From assembly GCA_022772675.1 (NCBI GenBank), contig JALEZW010000055.1, positions 1-64,000 on the forward strand: 64,000 bases of DNA, in the 5' to 3' direction. The notes under the pieces were generated by a model. That model was not told the origin of the DNA. It searched no databases and worked only from the letters and a program-made list of their open reading frames with translations. This document shows positions 24,846 through 33,544 of the stretch, one piece after another. Origin of the DNA: Agathobacter sp. (GTDB lineage: Bacteria > Bacillota > Clostridia > Lachnospirales > Lachnospiraceae). Made by a program: the position numbers and the translations under genes. Position 1 is the stretch's first letter. Each line of letters opens with the position of its first letter.

Positions 24846-25781
24846 TTGATCGAGATCAATCATCTTGTGAAAAAATACGGGAATCATGTGGCTGTTGATG
24901 ACTTATCTCTGGAGGTGGAGCCTGGAAAAATCTATGGATTTCTGGGACCAAACGGAGCGGGCAAATCAACGACTATGAATATGATTACCGGGTATTTAGG
25001 AGCCACATCCGGTGAAGTGAAGATTAATGGACACGACATCTTTAAGGAACCGGAAGAGGCAAAAAAGTGTATCGGCTATCTGCCGGAAATACCGCCGCTT
25101 TATGTGGACATGACTGTTCTGGAATATTTGAATTTCGCGGCAGAATTAAAAAAACTCGATAAAAAGAAACGAAAAGAGTATGTAACGTCTGCAATGGAGA
25201 CCACCGGTGTGACAGAGGTAAAGGACCGTCTGATTCGAAATCTGTCCAAAGGCTATCGGCAGCGTGTGGGATTTGCCCAGGCGGTGCTGGGGTATCCGGA
25301 AATCATTATTCTGGATGAGCCTACCGTGGGGCTGGACCCCAAACAGATCATAGAAATCCGGGAACTGATTAAAAAACTGGGAGAGAACCATACCGTGATT
25401 TTAAGTTCCCATATCCTGACGGAAATTTCTGCCGTCTGTGATCATGTATTTATTATTTCCAAGGGAAAACTGGTGGCAAGTGATGCAACGGAAAATCTGC
25501 TGAGCTTAATGTCCGGTGCCCAGGAAGTCATGCTTTTGCTGAAACAGGGGGCTGAGGAAGCGGCTGAGCAGCTATTGGAAATTGAGAATGTAGAGCGGGT
25601 TCAGGTTACGGAGGAAAATACAAGGCTTATTGTCTATGCAAAGCAGGGAGCAGACGTAAGGGAGGAAATCTTTAGCACCATGGCAGAACATAAGATACCG
25701 GTACTGGAGATGCATACCGTCACGAAATCTTTGGAGGATGTGTTCCTTGAGCTTACCCAGGAAGGAGGTGCCAAGGCATGA
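24846..25781 (+). CDS. ABC transporter ATP-binding protein (GldA/CcmA-like)
   Basis: The 311-residue protein starts at TTG 24846, six bases after AAGGAGGGG; the in-frame GTG 24804 has no such site. Motifs: Walker A GPNGAGKST, signature LSKGYRQRV, Walker B IIILDEP with VGLDP, and switch SSHIL. A C-terminal ACT-like domain (about 215-310) is common in this clade. It overlaps the following permease gene by four bases (ATGA), and the pair matches the Gld-type systems of Firmicutes, where the ATPase partners a permease-GldG protein. A weak leader of about 190 bases (24650-24845) otherwise holds only the previous terminator. Confidence 0.9.
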   Translation: MIEINHLVKKYGNHVAVDDLSLEVEPGKIYGFLGPNGAGKSTTMNMITGYLGATSGEVKINGHDIFKEPEEAKKCIGYLPEIPPLYVDMTVLEYLNFAAELKKLDKKKRKEYVTSAMETTGVTEVKDRLIRNLSKGYRQRVGFAQAVLGYPEIIILDEPTVGLDPKQIIEIRELIKKLGENHTVILSSHILTEISAVCDHVFIISKGKLVASDATENLLSLMSGAQEVMLLLKQGAEEAAEQLLEIENVERVQVTEENTRLIVYAKQGADVREEIFSTMAEHKIPVLEMHTVTKSLEDVFLELTQEGGAKA

Positions 25782-27928
25782 TCGCCGTATTGAAACGAGA
25801 ATTCAAATCCTATTTTCAGAGTGTGACAGGATGGCTGTTTGTTTCCCTTTTGATGGCACTTTTCGGGTTGTATTTTTATGTCTATAATCTCAGACAGGGA
25901 TACCCCTATATTTATAGTACATTAAGTGCCATTACAATTGTTTTTATGCTGGCTGTTCCGGTGCTTACAATGCGAAGCTTTGCAGAGGAAAGAAAGAGTA
26001 AGACGGATCAGCTGATGCTTACGGCACCGGTTCCCATCGGAAAAATTGTGCTGGGAAAATATCTTGCCATGGCAGCAGTGTTTACCATTGATATGCTGAT
26101 TTTTTGTATTGCACCGTTGGTACTGAGAGCCTTTGGAACCGTTCCGCTGGGAGAAAATTACATAGCAATTTTAGCATTCTGGCTGTATGGATGTGCCTCA
26201 ATCGCAGTTGGTATGTTTATTTCCGCCCTGACAGAGAGCCAGGTTATCGCAGCAGTGCTTACGTTTATCCTTTTATTTATCAGCTACATGATGACAGGCA
26301 TTACAGGGCTTATTTCTGCGGACGGAAATATCCTGACAAAAATACTGAATTGCCTGGATCTTTATGCGCCTTTTGAAAAATTTTCCGGAGGCTGTCTTGA
26401 TATTACGTCAATTCTGTATTATCTGACGGTAATTGTGCTTTTCAATTTCTTTACCGTGCAGGCTATCCAGAAACGACGCTTCTGCATAAGCATTAAAAAG
26501 CTTTCCGCAGGTGTGTTTTCCGTTTCTTTTATTGCAGTTGTCCTTGCCCTTGCAGTGGTTGTAAATCTGGCGGTAAATGCACTTCCTGCCAATATGACAG
26601 CCCTTGACTGTTCTTATTCCAAGCTGTATTCCATTACAAAGGAAACGAAAAATGTCATGAAACAGCTGAAGGATGACGTCACAATTTATGTGCTGGCGGC
26701 AGAGAAGAATAAAGATGAGCAGATCGACTCTGTATTAAAGCGGTATGAGGATCTTTCCGGACATCTTAGGGTAAAGTATGTAAACCCGGACAGTAAGCCC
26801 TATTTTTATAAAGATTATACGGATTCCGCTCCCACGGTAAACAGTCTGATTGTGGAGAGTAAACAGCGTTCCAGAGTGGTGGATTACTATGATATTTACC
26901 ATTATGAATCCAATATGGATTATTCCATCTATTCCTATAATAATGAGCTGAAAGGTTTCGATGCAGAGGGGCAGCTGACCAGTGCAATCAGGTATGTAAC
27001 AATGGACAGCGATGAACTTCCGGTTGTTTATCAGATTACCGGGCATGATGAGAGTGCGCTGGGCAGTGAATTTACAGAGGTGATTCGTAAGGCAAACATG
27101 ACCTTGTCATCGGTGGAACTGTTAAATGAAAAAGAAGTTCCAAAGGATGCTGCGGCAATCATTATTAATGCGCCACAGAAGGATTTTAATGAGAATGATG
27201 CAAAGAAAGTGACCGATTATCTGAAAGCCGGCGGCAAAGCGATTATCGTAGGAACCTATTCAGAAAATGAGATGCCGAACTTCATGTCAATACTGGATAC
27301 TTATGGAATCAGTTTTACTAAGGGCCCTGTTGCAGAAAATGATGCCAGACATTATTACAATATGGGAGGTCCCCTGTATCTGCTTCCGGATACCAACAGC
27401 AGTGAATTTACGGAGAGCTTGTCCGGCAGCTATATTTATATTCCGGTTTCTCTGGGAATTAAGTACCCTGAGACGGAAAAAGATACTGCAGACAGCACTC
27501 CGTCATATACATCCGTTGCCGATACCACAGAGGATTCCGTTGCAAAAAATGATCCGAATCATATGAAAGATTATTCCTTTGAAGAGGGAGATGAAAAGGG
27601 ACCGTTTTCTGTGGGCCTTGCGGTGGAGCAAAAGGTGGATGATGAAAATACCACAGAACTTTTGGTATTTGGAAGTCCTTATGTATTCAGCGACGAGGCA
27701 AGTCAGATGACCGCAAATAATGCCGGAATGTTTTCTGACTGTATCAGCAGTATGATTCCGGAAACTGAGGCAAAGGGGAGCGTGATTCCGGAGAAAGAAT
27801 ATACCCTTGGGACCCTAACGGTGAACGCTTTATCAGCGGTATTGATTGGATTATTTACCGCTATCCTGATTCCCATCCTCATTCTTGCAGCCGGAATTGT
27901 GATTTTTGCAGTAAGGAGAAAAAAGTGA
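25778..27928 (+). CDS. Fused ABC-2 permease and GldG-like protein
   Basis: The 716-residue protein joins two families usually encoded separately. Residues 1-240 are an ABC-2 permease with six helices (WLFVSLLMALFGLYFYVY; the conserved RSFAEERKSKTDQLMLTAPV loop). A helix at about 248-268 is followed by an ABC_transp_aux (GldG-like) domain with LDCSYSKLYSITKETKNVMK and YVNPDSKPYFYKDY, and a final helix near the C-terminus (IGLFTAILIPILILAAGIVI). GldG-like domains lie on the outside and often carry a Rossmann-like fold. The complex may export a polymer or move a surface component. Overlapping stops and starts link it to both neighbours. Confidence 0.85.
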   Translation: MIAVLKREFKSYFQSVTGWLFVSLLMALFGLYFYVYNLRQGYPYIYSTLSAITIVFMLAVPVLTMRSFAEERKSKTDQLMLTAPVPIGKIVLGKYLAMAAVFTIDMLIFCIAPLVLRAFGTVPLGENYIAILAFWLYGCASIAVGMFISALTESQVIAAVLTFILLFISYMMTGITGLISADGNILTKILNCLDLYAPFEKFSGGCLDITSILYYLTVIVLFNFFTVQAIQKRRFCISIKKLSAGVFSVSFIAVVLALAVVVNLAVNALPANMTALDCSYSKLYSITKETKNVMKQLKDDVTIYVLAAEKNKDEQIDSVLKRYEDLSGHLRVKYVNPDSKPYFYKDYTDSAPTVNSLIVESKQRSRVVDYYDIYHYESNMDYSIYSYNNELKGFDAEGQLTSAIRYVTMDSDELPVVYQITGHDESALGSEFTEVIRKANMTLSSVELLNEKEVPKDAAAIIINAPQKDFNENDAKKVTDYLKAGGKAIIVGTYSENEMPNFMSILDTYGISFTKGPVAENDARHYYNMGGPLYLLPDTNSSEFTESLSGSYIYIPVSLGIKYPETEKDTADSTPSYTSVADTTEDSVAKNDPNHMKDYSFEEGDEKGPFSVGLAVEQKVDDENTTELLVFGSPYVFSDEASQMTANNAGMFSDCISSMIPETEAKGSVIPEKEYTLGTLTVNALSAVLIGLFTAILIPILILAAGIVIFAVRRKK

Positions 27929-28095
27929 TGAAAAAACAGAAAATACAGATGTTAGTCATTGTAATCCTTCTGGTTATCTGCATTGCGGCATATATTTTGA
28001 TCAGCCGCAATGCAGTCGGACTTGAGTCTACCGAGAGTGGCGGTCCGAATGCAATGATGGAAAATGTGACAGAGAGCGTGGCAGAGCATGAATGA
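27928..28095 (+). CDS. Short membrane-anchored protein, likely a truncated DUF4340 protein
   Basis: The 55-residue protein begins at an ATG overlapping the stop of the previous gene. It has one N-terminal helix (IQMLVIVILLVICIAAYILI) and a short acidic tail. In Gld-type operons the third gene usually encodes a DUF4340 protein of 300-500 residues that starts with just such a helix. Here only the start remains. The stop codon directly abuts the stop of the convergent gene at 28096 with no terminator between, as expected at a deletion point. It could also be a natural small subunit. Confidence 0.5.
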   Translation: MKKQKIQMLVIVILLVICIAAYILISRNAVGLESTESGGPNAMMENVTESVAEHE

Positions 28096-28392
28096 TTATT
28101 TTGAGTCGGTGTTTAGATTTGCCTTGTCTTTCAATGAACGGTTCCCCTCAGGGTGTTCCATTCTAAAATCCTCGGCTTTCTGTTTTTCTTCGTCTGCATT
28201 TTTTTTGATCAGACGGTAGATAAAGCTGTAGGCCCAAAGAAGCACCGGAATGACAACGGAAGCGAAGACAGATGCCATGAACACGCGCATGGTGGCAGTG
28301 TTGTCCGTAATGGCACAGATTAAGGTAATGAGGTAAAGCGACACTAAAAGAATAATGCCTGCGATGGCGAGAATACGTTTTCCTTTTTTCAT
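28096..28392 (-). CDS. Small membrane protein, two helices
   Basis: The 98-residue protein starts at MKKGKRILAIAGIILLVSLYL behind AAGGAGG on the minus strand. Two hydrophobic helices (about 7-27 and 40-62) are followed by a charged C-terminal tail (KKNADEEKQKAEDFRM). I do not recognise the family. The stop codon abuts that of the convergent truncated gene. Its 5' side faces the inverted repeat at 28424-28468. Confidence 0.7.
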   Translation of the reverse strand: MKKGKRILAIAGIILLVSLYLITLICAITDNTATMRVFMASVFASVVIPVLLWAYSFIYRLIKKNADEEKQKAEDFRMEHPEGNRSLKDKANLNTDSK

Positions 28393-28423
28393 GGAAACCT
28401 CCTTAGTCTCAGGTCTCATTTTA

Positions 28424-28468
28424 GAATCGTGCTTCTGAAATGGGGTTTCATAGTCACCGGCACGATTC
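28424..28468. promoter_or_regulatory. Inverted repeat between divergent genes
   Basis: Perfect 9-bp arms GAATCGTGC and GCACGATTC enclose an inner hairpin (TGAAA/TTTCA). Outside the arms the sequences CATTTT and AAATGG extend the symmetry imperfectly. It sits between the minus-strand membrane gene and the promoter of the SEC-C gene, and could be a regulator site. Confidence 0.6.
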
Positions 28469-28547
28469 CAAATGGGAGTTTTCAGTGAATCTGCATGTAA
28501 CTATAGCGGAAAAGTCAGATTCCGTCAAGGATTACTGAAAATAGTAC

Positions 28548-28577
28548 TTGTAAAAAGTGTATCTGTTTTGTTATAAT
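28548..28577 (+). promoter_or_regulatory. Sigma-A promoter of the SEC-C gene
   Basis: TTGTAA (28548-28553) and TATAAT (28572-28577) are separated by 18 bases. The SEC-C start codon lies 55 bases downstream. Confidence 0.65.
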
Positions 28578-28631
28578 AGGAATACATGCGAGCCGGCATG
28601 TAAATTCGTAAGTGATAAAGGTGGTATAAAA

Positions 28632-29135
28632 ATGGGTATTTTACAGGATTGGCAGAAGATTGCCTACAATGACAAAGCAAGTCAGGCTGAATTACAGAAA
28701 TTCTGGCAGAAATATTTCCTGTTAGAGAAGGGGGTTTACGAGAAGCTTTTGACAAATCCGGATGAAGCAGTTGTGGGAACCGTGAAAGAACTTGCAGAGA
28801 AGTACGGACTTTCCATTCTGGAGATGGCAGGATTCTTAGATGGAATCAATGACAGCTTAATTACGCCTAATCCGATTGACACCATGGACGAGGATACTAC
28901 AGTCAGTCTTGCTTTTGACAAGGAAAAACTGTATAAGAATATGGTGGATGCCAAGGCTGACTGGTTATATAATCTTCCCATGTGGGATGATATTTTTGAT
29001 AAAGAGACAAAGCACAGACTTTACATGGAACAGAAGAAGTCCGGTACCGTGATCGTAGGAAAGAAAGTCGGACGTAACGATCCATGTCCATGCGGCAGTG
29101 GCAAGAAATACAAATACTGTTGCGGAAGAAATTAA
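28632..29135 (+). CDS. SEC-C motif protein
   Basis: The 167-residue protein starts at ATG 28632 ([14 protein letters not shown]), behind AAAGGTGG. The body is helical and acidic, with no catalytic motif seen. The C-terminus ends in a SEC-C zinc-binding motif, [18 protein letters not shown], the same metal knuckle found at the end of SecA and in unrelated proteins, where it binds zinc and sometimes ribosomes or SecB-like partners. The family is common in Clostridia as a stand-alone gene. Function unknown; a ribosome-associated role is a guess. Confidence 0.85.
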   Translation: MGILQDWQKIAYNDKASQAELQKFWQKYFLLEKGVYEKLLTNPDEAVVGTVKELAEKYGLSILEMAGFLDGINDSLITPNPIDTMDEDTTVSLAFDKEKLYKNMVDAKADWLYNLPMWDDIFDKETKHRLYMEQKKSGTVIVGKKVGRNDPCPCGSGKKYKYCCGRN

Positions 29136-29153
29136 AAAAATTTGTTTTTGTAC

Positions 29154-29181
29154 TTGATTTTATGAATAAAGTACATATAAT
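29154..29181 (+). promoter_or_regulatory. Promoter of the T-box/thrS operon
   Basis: TTGATT (29154-29159) and TATAAT (29176-29181) with a 16-base spacer. Transcription would start just upstream of the T-box leader. Confidence 0.7.
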
Positions 29182-29199
29182 AGAGTTAAAGTAAATAAC

Positions 29200-29441
29200 A
29201 CAAAATACGTAGACGAGACAAGTAAGTTTTTGGAATCTGACAGAGAAGGCTGCCTCCTTAAGGAGTGCTGAAAGCAGCTCCGGTGATCATTTACTGAAGA
29301 CCAGCTCCGAGTGACCCCAATCCGGTCCGGTGATTCCGTTATCATCTTTAGAGGGATTCTGCCGTATGGCAGGATAACTGGGGTGGAACCGCGAGTAATC
29401 GTCCCCGGTATCGGATATATTTCTGATACCGGGGCTTTTTT
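29200..29441 (+). promoter_or_regulatory. T-box riboswitch, probable threonine type
   Basis: The conserved T-box sequence GGGTGGAACCGCG (about 29381-29393) is followed by a strong terminator (CCCCGGTATC / GATACCGGGG and TTTTTT, ending at 29441), the hallmark of tRNA-sensing leaders. Stem I lies at about 29215-29320. The triplet ACC (29300-29302) after GAAG is a plausible threonine specifier, matching the thrS gene downstream. Uncharged tRNA-Thr should favour the antiterminator and raise expression. Confidence 0.88.
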
Positions 29442-29516
29442 AGTGAACAGATATGAATTGTTTCGAAAGCAGTAAGTTGTGTTAAGCGTAAAAATAAAAC
29501 AGGAAAGGAGAATCAT

Positions 29517-29762
29517 ATGAAAAAAATCAAAGAATATCTGGAAACATTATCTGAGTCTGTAACCATAACCAAAAAGGAAAAACTTATGACGGTTGCAATC
29601 GCAGCGCTTTCGGGAATGGTTCTTGGAATGCTTCTTTCACCGAGAAAAACAACCAGTATCTGCTGCGGAAACGACAATGGAAATTATTATCCCTCCGATG
29701 AAGATCATTTCGATGATGAGGAATTTGACGCGGATGATGAGGAAGAACTTAGATTCAATTAA
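29517..29762 (+). CDS. Small YtxH-like membrane protein under T-box control
   Basis: The 81-residue protein has one membrane helix (LMTVAIAALSGMVLGMLLSP) and a strongly acidic C-terminal tail (DEDHFDDEEFDADDEEE). Ribosome binding site AAAGGAG precedes ATG 29517. The pattern is like YtxH-type envelope or stress proteins, but similarity is weak. It sits between the T-box and thrS, so it should be induced by threonine starvation together with the synthetase. Confidence 0.7.
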   Translation: MKKIKEYLETLSESVTITKKEKLMTVAIAALSGMVLGMLLSPRKTTSICCGNDNGNYYPSDEDHFDDEEFDADDEEELRFN

Positions 29763-29782
29763 AGGATAAAGGAGATATAACA

Positions 29783-31756
29783 ATGAAAATCACATTAAAA
29801 GATGGTTCCATAAAGGAGTACAGTGAAGCAAAATCAGTTTATGAAATAGCAGAGGACATCAGTGCGGGGCTTGCCCGTGTGGCATGTGCCGGAGAACTGG
29901 ACGGAGAGATTGTGGATCTTCGCACCATCATTGATAAGGACTGCAGCTTAAATATCGTGACTGCAAGTGATCCGGAGGGACTTCGTGTAATCCGTCATAC
30001 TGCATCCCATATTCTTGCAGAGGCAGTAAAGCGTCTGTTTCCAGATGCCAAGGTAACCATTGGACCGGCAATTGATGACGGATTCTATTATGACTTTGAT
30101 GCGGAACCGTTCTCAAGGGAGGATCTGGATAATCTTGAGGCAGAGATGAAAAAAATCATCAAGGAGGGGCATGAGATTAAAAGATTTACCCTCCCGAGAG
30201 CCGAGGCAATCCAGTTTATGCAGGAGCGCAACGAGCCATATAAGGTAGAGTTGATCGAGGATCTGCCCGAGGATGCAGAGATTTCTTTCTATGATCAGGG
30301 AGGATTCGTGGATCTCTGTGCAGGCCCTCATCTCATGAGTACCAGGGGAGTAAAGGCGTACAAACTGATTTCTTCCTCCATGGCATATTGGAGAGGTGAT
30401 TCTGACAAGGCAAGACTGCAGAGAATTTACGGAACCGCTTACAACAATAAAGAAGAACTGAAGGAGCATCTGGATAAACTGGCAGACGCAAAGATGCGCG
30501 ATCACAACAGACTTGGCCGGGAGATGGGATTGTTCACCACCGTGGATGTGATTGGACAGGGACTTCCGCTTTTCACCCCAAAGGGAACTAAGATAATTAT
30601 GAAATTACAGCGCTGGATTGAGGATCTTGAGGATAACGAATGGGGATATGTCAGAACAAGGACTCCTCTGATGGCAAAGTCGGATCTGTACAAGATTTCC
30701 GGACACTGGGATCACTACAAGGATGGTATGTTTGTTCTGGGAGATGAGGAGAAGGACAAAGAAGTATTTGCACTTCGCCCGATGACCTGCCCATTCCAGT
30801 ATTATGTATATAAGAATGAACAGCATTCCTACAAGGACCTTCCGTACCGTATGAGCGAGACCTCCACATTGTTCCGCAGTGAGGATTCCGGTGAGATGCA
30901 CGGACTGACCCGTGTCCGTCAGTTTACAATCTCTGAGGCTCATCTGGTCATTCGTCCGGATCAGGCAGAAGAGGAGTTAAAGAGCTGTTTTGACCTGGCT
31001 TACTATGTACTTTCCGTACTGGGACTGGAAAAGGATGTGACCTTCCGTTTGTCCAAGTGGGATCCGAACAATAAAAAGAAATACTTAGGAGATGACAATT
31101 ACTGGAATTCTACCCAGCAGGCACTTCGTGATGTCTTGCATGAAAAGGGTGTTTCCTTTGTGGAGGCTGACGGTGAGGCTGCATTTTACGGACCGAAGAT
31201 TGATATCCAGACAAAGAATGTGTACGGAAAAGAGGATACGATGATCACAATCCAGCTTGACTGTGCCATTGCTGATAATTTTGATTTGTATTACATTGAC
31301 CAGAACGGAGAGAAGATAAGACCTTATATTATTCATAGAACTTCTCTTGGATGTTATGAGAGAACGCTTGCATGGCTGATTGAAAAATATGCCGGTAAGT
31401 TTCCGACATGGCTGTGTCCGGAGCAGGTACGTGTGCTTCCAATTTCCGAGAAATATGCGGATTATGCAAACAAAGTTGCTGCTGAATTAAAGAAAAATGG
31501 TGTGGATGTTACCGTGGATGAGAGATCTGAGAAGATTGGCTATAAGATTCGCGAGGCACGTATGGACAGACTTCCATATATGCTGGTTGTAGGTGCACAG
31601 GAGGAAGCGGATGGAACCGTTTCCGTAAGGAGCCGCTTTGCAGGAGACGAAGGAGTAAAGACTCTTTCTGAGTTTATCAGCCAGATCTGTGAGGAAATCC
31701 GTACCAAAGCAATCAGAAAAGAAGAACCACAGGTACAGGAAAAGCCAAACGCTTAA
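29783..31756 (+). CDS. thrS: Threonyl-tRNA synthetase
   Basis: The 657-residue protein matches class II ThrRS. An N-terminal TGS domain (LKDGSIKEYSEAKSVYEIAE) is followed by an editing domain with the HTASH motif near residue 73. The catalytic core has class II motif 1, motif 2 (RMSETSTLFRSEDSGEMHGL) and motif 3 (RTSLGCYERTLAWLIEKYAG), and zinc ligands (Cys in RPMTCPFQYY, and His residues). The C-terminal anticodon-binding domain includes CPEQVRVLPISEKYADYA. It charges tRNA-Thr with threonine and clears mischarged Ser. Ribosome binding site AAGGAG is nine bases before the ATG. The T-box upstream fits. Confidence 0.97.
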   Translation: MKITLKDGSIKEYSEAKSVYEIAEDISAGLARVACAGELDGEIVDLRTIIDKDCSLNIVTASDPEGLRVIRHTASHILAEAVKRLFPDAKVTIGPAIDDGFYYDFDAEPFSREDLDNLEAEMKKIIKEGHEIKRFTLPRAEAIQFMQERNEPYKVELIEDLPEDAEISFYDQGGFVDLCAGPHLMSTRGVKAYKLISSSMAYWRGDSDKARLQRIYGTAYNNKEELKEHLDKLADAKMRDHNRLGREMGLFTTVDVIGQGLPLFTPKGTKIIMKLQRWIEDLEDNEWGYVRTRTPLMAKSDLYKISGHWDHYKDGMFVLGDEEKDKEVFALRPMTCPFQYYVYKNEQHSYKDLPYRMSETSTLFRSEDSGEMHGLTRVRQFTISEAHLVIRPDQAEEELKSCFDLAYYVLSVLGLEKDVTFRLSKWDPNNKKKYLGDDNYWNSTQQALRDVLHEKGVSFVEADGEAAFYGPKIDIQTKNVYGKEDTMITIQLDCAIADNFDLYYIDQNGEKIRPYIIHRTSLGCYERTLAWLIEKYAGKFPTWLCPEQVRVLPISEKYADYANKVAAELKKNGVDVTVDERSEKIGYKIREARMDRLPYMLVVGAQEEADGTVSVRSRFAGDEGVKTLSEFISQICEEIRTKAIRKEEPQVQEKPNA

Positions 31757-31842
31757 GGGATTCTGCCGGAAAACGGTGGGAAGCAGGATGCAGGGCAGGC
31801 CTGAATAGGTGACGAATTTGTGTACATACTATTCCGGTAACA

Positions 31843-31868
31843 CCCTGGGGCTTTAAAAAGCCACAGGG
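31843..31868 (+). other. Hairpin between thrS and the DUF1540 gene
   Basis: CCCTG-g-GGCTT pairs with AAGCC-a-CAGGG around an A-rich loop. There is no T tract, so it may be an RNA-processing or stability element rather than a terminator. Confidence 0.45.
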
Positions 31869-31898
31869 AGATTATCAAATTACAGGAGGTATGTATTC

Positions 31899-32219
31899 AT
31901 GACAAAGCTGGATTGTAATGTAGTAAACTGTGCTTACAACGAGGATAACTGCTGCAGGAGAATGGAGATTCAGGTGGAGGGTATGAAAGCAAAAACTTCA
32001 TCGGAAACCAGCTGTGGCAGCTTTGCTCCAAGAGGCTGCGGCTGTGCAAGGGCAGAGGTTACGGAGCCGAAAAAGGAAACCGAGGTTGCCTGCGAGGCCT
32101 GCGAATGCCGGTTTAACCGTGAGAAAAAGTGCAGCGCAAGCCATATCGGGATTGCCGGCGGTCATGCAGACTCAAGCAGAGAGACGGAGTGTGGAAGTTT
32201 CGAGTGTCACTGCGCATAA
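31899..32219 (+). CDS. DUF1540 cysteine-rich protein, two domains
   Basis: The 106-residue protein consists of two DUF1540 modules, each with four conserved Cys. The first contains DCNVVNCAYNEDNCC and SCGSFAPRG, the second CEACECRFNREKKCSA and ECGSFECH. The Cys pattern suggests metal binding. The family is common in spore-forming Firmicutes and its function is unknown. Ribosome binding site AGGAGG precedes ATG 31899. The gene stands between thrS and lgt without a clear operon partner. Confidence 0.85.
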   Translation: MTKLDCNVVNCAYNEDNCCRRMEIQVEGMKAKTSSETSCGSFAPRGCGCARAEVTEPKKETEVACEACECRFNREKKCSASHIGIAGGHADSSRETECGSFECHCA

Positions 32220-32254
32220 CAGACTGCTATGTAAATAATCACATGCATAAATTT

Positions 32255-32289
32255 CGCCCGCACACGCAGAATGGCTGCGTATGCGGGCG
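32255..32289. repeat. Strong 15-bp hairpin with the sequence start of the 6564 repeats
   Basis: CGCCCGCA-c-ACGCAG pairs with CTGCGT-a-TGCGGGCG around AATGG. The bases preceding it, AATTTCGCCCGCACA, also begin the tandem units at 6616 and 6668. It lies between the DUF1540 and lgt genes and has no T tract. The in-frame ATG at 32281 lies inside the stem and is not the lgt start. Confidence 0.6.
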
Positions 32290-32325
32290 GAACATTGCAG
32301 ATTTAGAGAAATTAAGAGGTATTTC

Positions 32326-33237
32326 ATGGACTACAATATTAATTTTCCCCATTTACATATTTATCTGAATCATGTGGGAAAAAATATCATGATTGGTAAT
32401 TTCCCCATTGCATATTATGGAATAGTAATTGCACTGGGAATGATGGCAGGACTTGGGATTGCCTGCTGGATGGCAAAAAAGACCGGGCAGGATACAGATA
32501 CCTATTCTGATCTGGCACTGATTGCCATTGTCTGTTCCGTAATCGGTGCACGTATCTATTATGTTGTGTTCCGGTGGGATTTATATAAGGATGATCTCCT
32601 CAGCATCTTTAACATAAGACAGGGAGGACTGGCAATTTACGGCGGAATCATTGCCGCAATTATTACGGTGTTTGTGTTTTCTAAGGTGAGAAAGCTGTCC
32701 ATGGGCCTTTTATGTGACACAGCGGGGCTTGGACTTATTTTGGGACAGGTGATCGGCCGGTGGGGGAATTTCTTTAACCGGGAAGCCTTTGGGGGCTATA
32801 CAGACAACCTCTTTGCCATGCAGCTTCCCCTTTCCGCAGTACGTTCCACGGAAGTTACAGCAGAACAGCTTGCCCATGTGGTGGAGAGTGGTGGAGTAAG
32901 CTATATCCAGGTTCATCCGACTTTCCTTTATGAGTCCCTGTGGAATCTGGCATTACTGGTGATTCTTATCCTGTTTACGAAACATAAAAAGTTTGACGGG
33001 GAAGTTTTTCTTCTTTATCTGATGGGATATGGCATTGGCAGGTTCTGGATTGAATCTCTGCGCACGGATCAGCTTCTGATTCCGGGAACAGCGTGTCCGG
33101 TTTCCATGGTGCTTGCAGCAGCACTTGTGGTGGTATCGGCTGTTTGGATAGTGGTTTGGCACATACGGGCCTGCCGGAGAAAAAACAATGAAAGTGGAGC
33201 AGAAGTGGAGGAAAACAAAAGCAGTGGAGAGGAGTAA
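32326..33237 (+). CDS. lgt: Prolipoprotein diacylglyceryl transferase
   Basis: The 303-residue protein has about seven membrane helices and the Lgt signature GRWGNFFNREAFGG (Arg and Asn of the active site), the helix GLAIYGGIIAAI, the HPTFLYESLWN motif and a C-terminal RFWIESLRTDQL. It moves diacylglycerol from phosphatidylglycerol to the lipobox Cys of prelipoproteins, such as the BMP lipoprotein at 202. The start ATG 32326 (MDYNINFPHLHIYL) follows AAGAGGTA. It is followed by a terminator and the mraZ leader. Confidence 0.95.
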   Translation: MDYNINFPHLHIYLNHVGKNIMIGNFPIAYYGIVIALGMMAGLGIACWMAKKTGQDTDTYSDLALIAIVCSVIGARIYYVVFRWDLYKDDLLSIFNIRQGGLAIYGGIIAAIITVFVFSKVRKLSMGLLCDTAGLGLILGQVIGRWGNFFNREAFGGYTDNLFAMQLPLSAVRSTEVTAEQLAHVVESGGVSYIQVHPTFLYESLWNLALLVILILFTKHKKFDGEVFLLYLMGYGIGRFWIESLRTDQLLIPGTACPVSMVLAAALVVVSAVWIVVWHIRACRRKNNESGAEVEENKSSGEE

Positions 33238-33261
33238 ACCACGGAATTGATAAGCTTCATA

Positions 33262-33304
33262 AAAGAGAGATCGTTTGCAAAATATTGCGGACGGTCTCTT
33301 TTTT
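33262..33304 (+). terminator. Terminator after lgt
   Basis: AAGAGA...CGTTTGC pairs with GCGGACG...TCTCTT around a loop, and the run TTTTTT follows. It closes the lgt transcript and isolates the dcw cluster. Confidence 0.75.
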
Positions 33305-33412
33305 GTGCCTGAAAAAGGGCACCACCACAAGATGTTGAGGCTGTTGTGAAATACTGGCAAACCTTGAAAAACCCTTGATTTTTCGGTGGTTTTGGAGTAT
33401 TATGGTTACACA

Positions 33413-33480
33413 GTGGTAGAAAGTGGTGAGACTGGGATGCTAAGTGGTATGAAGTGGTGGATAAGTGGATAAACTCGTGG
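33413..33480 (+). promoter_or_regulatory. MraZ-binding repeats of the dcw promoter
   Basis: GTGG occurs at 33413, 33423, 33444, 33454, 33465 and 33477, with TGGG at about 33433. The steps of 9-12 bases match the spaced TGG repeats bound by MraZ on its own promoter. The mraZ start is 65 bases further on. Apart from this and the lgt terminator, the 307-base gap before mraZ has no gene. Confidence 0.75.
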
Positions 33481-33544
33481 ATAATTATTTGAGGTTTCCA
33501 ATCGATAAGCCATATCTGAAAAAGGAAAAGGAGGTGAGTCTGCC

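Noticed and set aside
32281..32325. ATG 32281 as lgt start
   Set aside because: It lies inside a strong hairpin with no ribosome binding site, and ATG 32326 gives the normal Lgt N-terminus.
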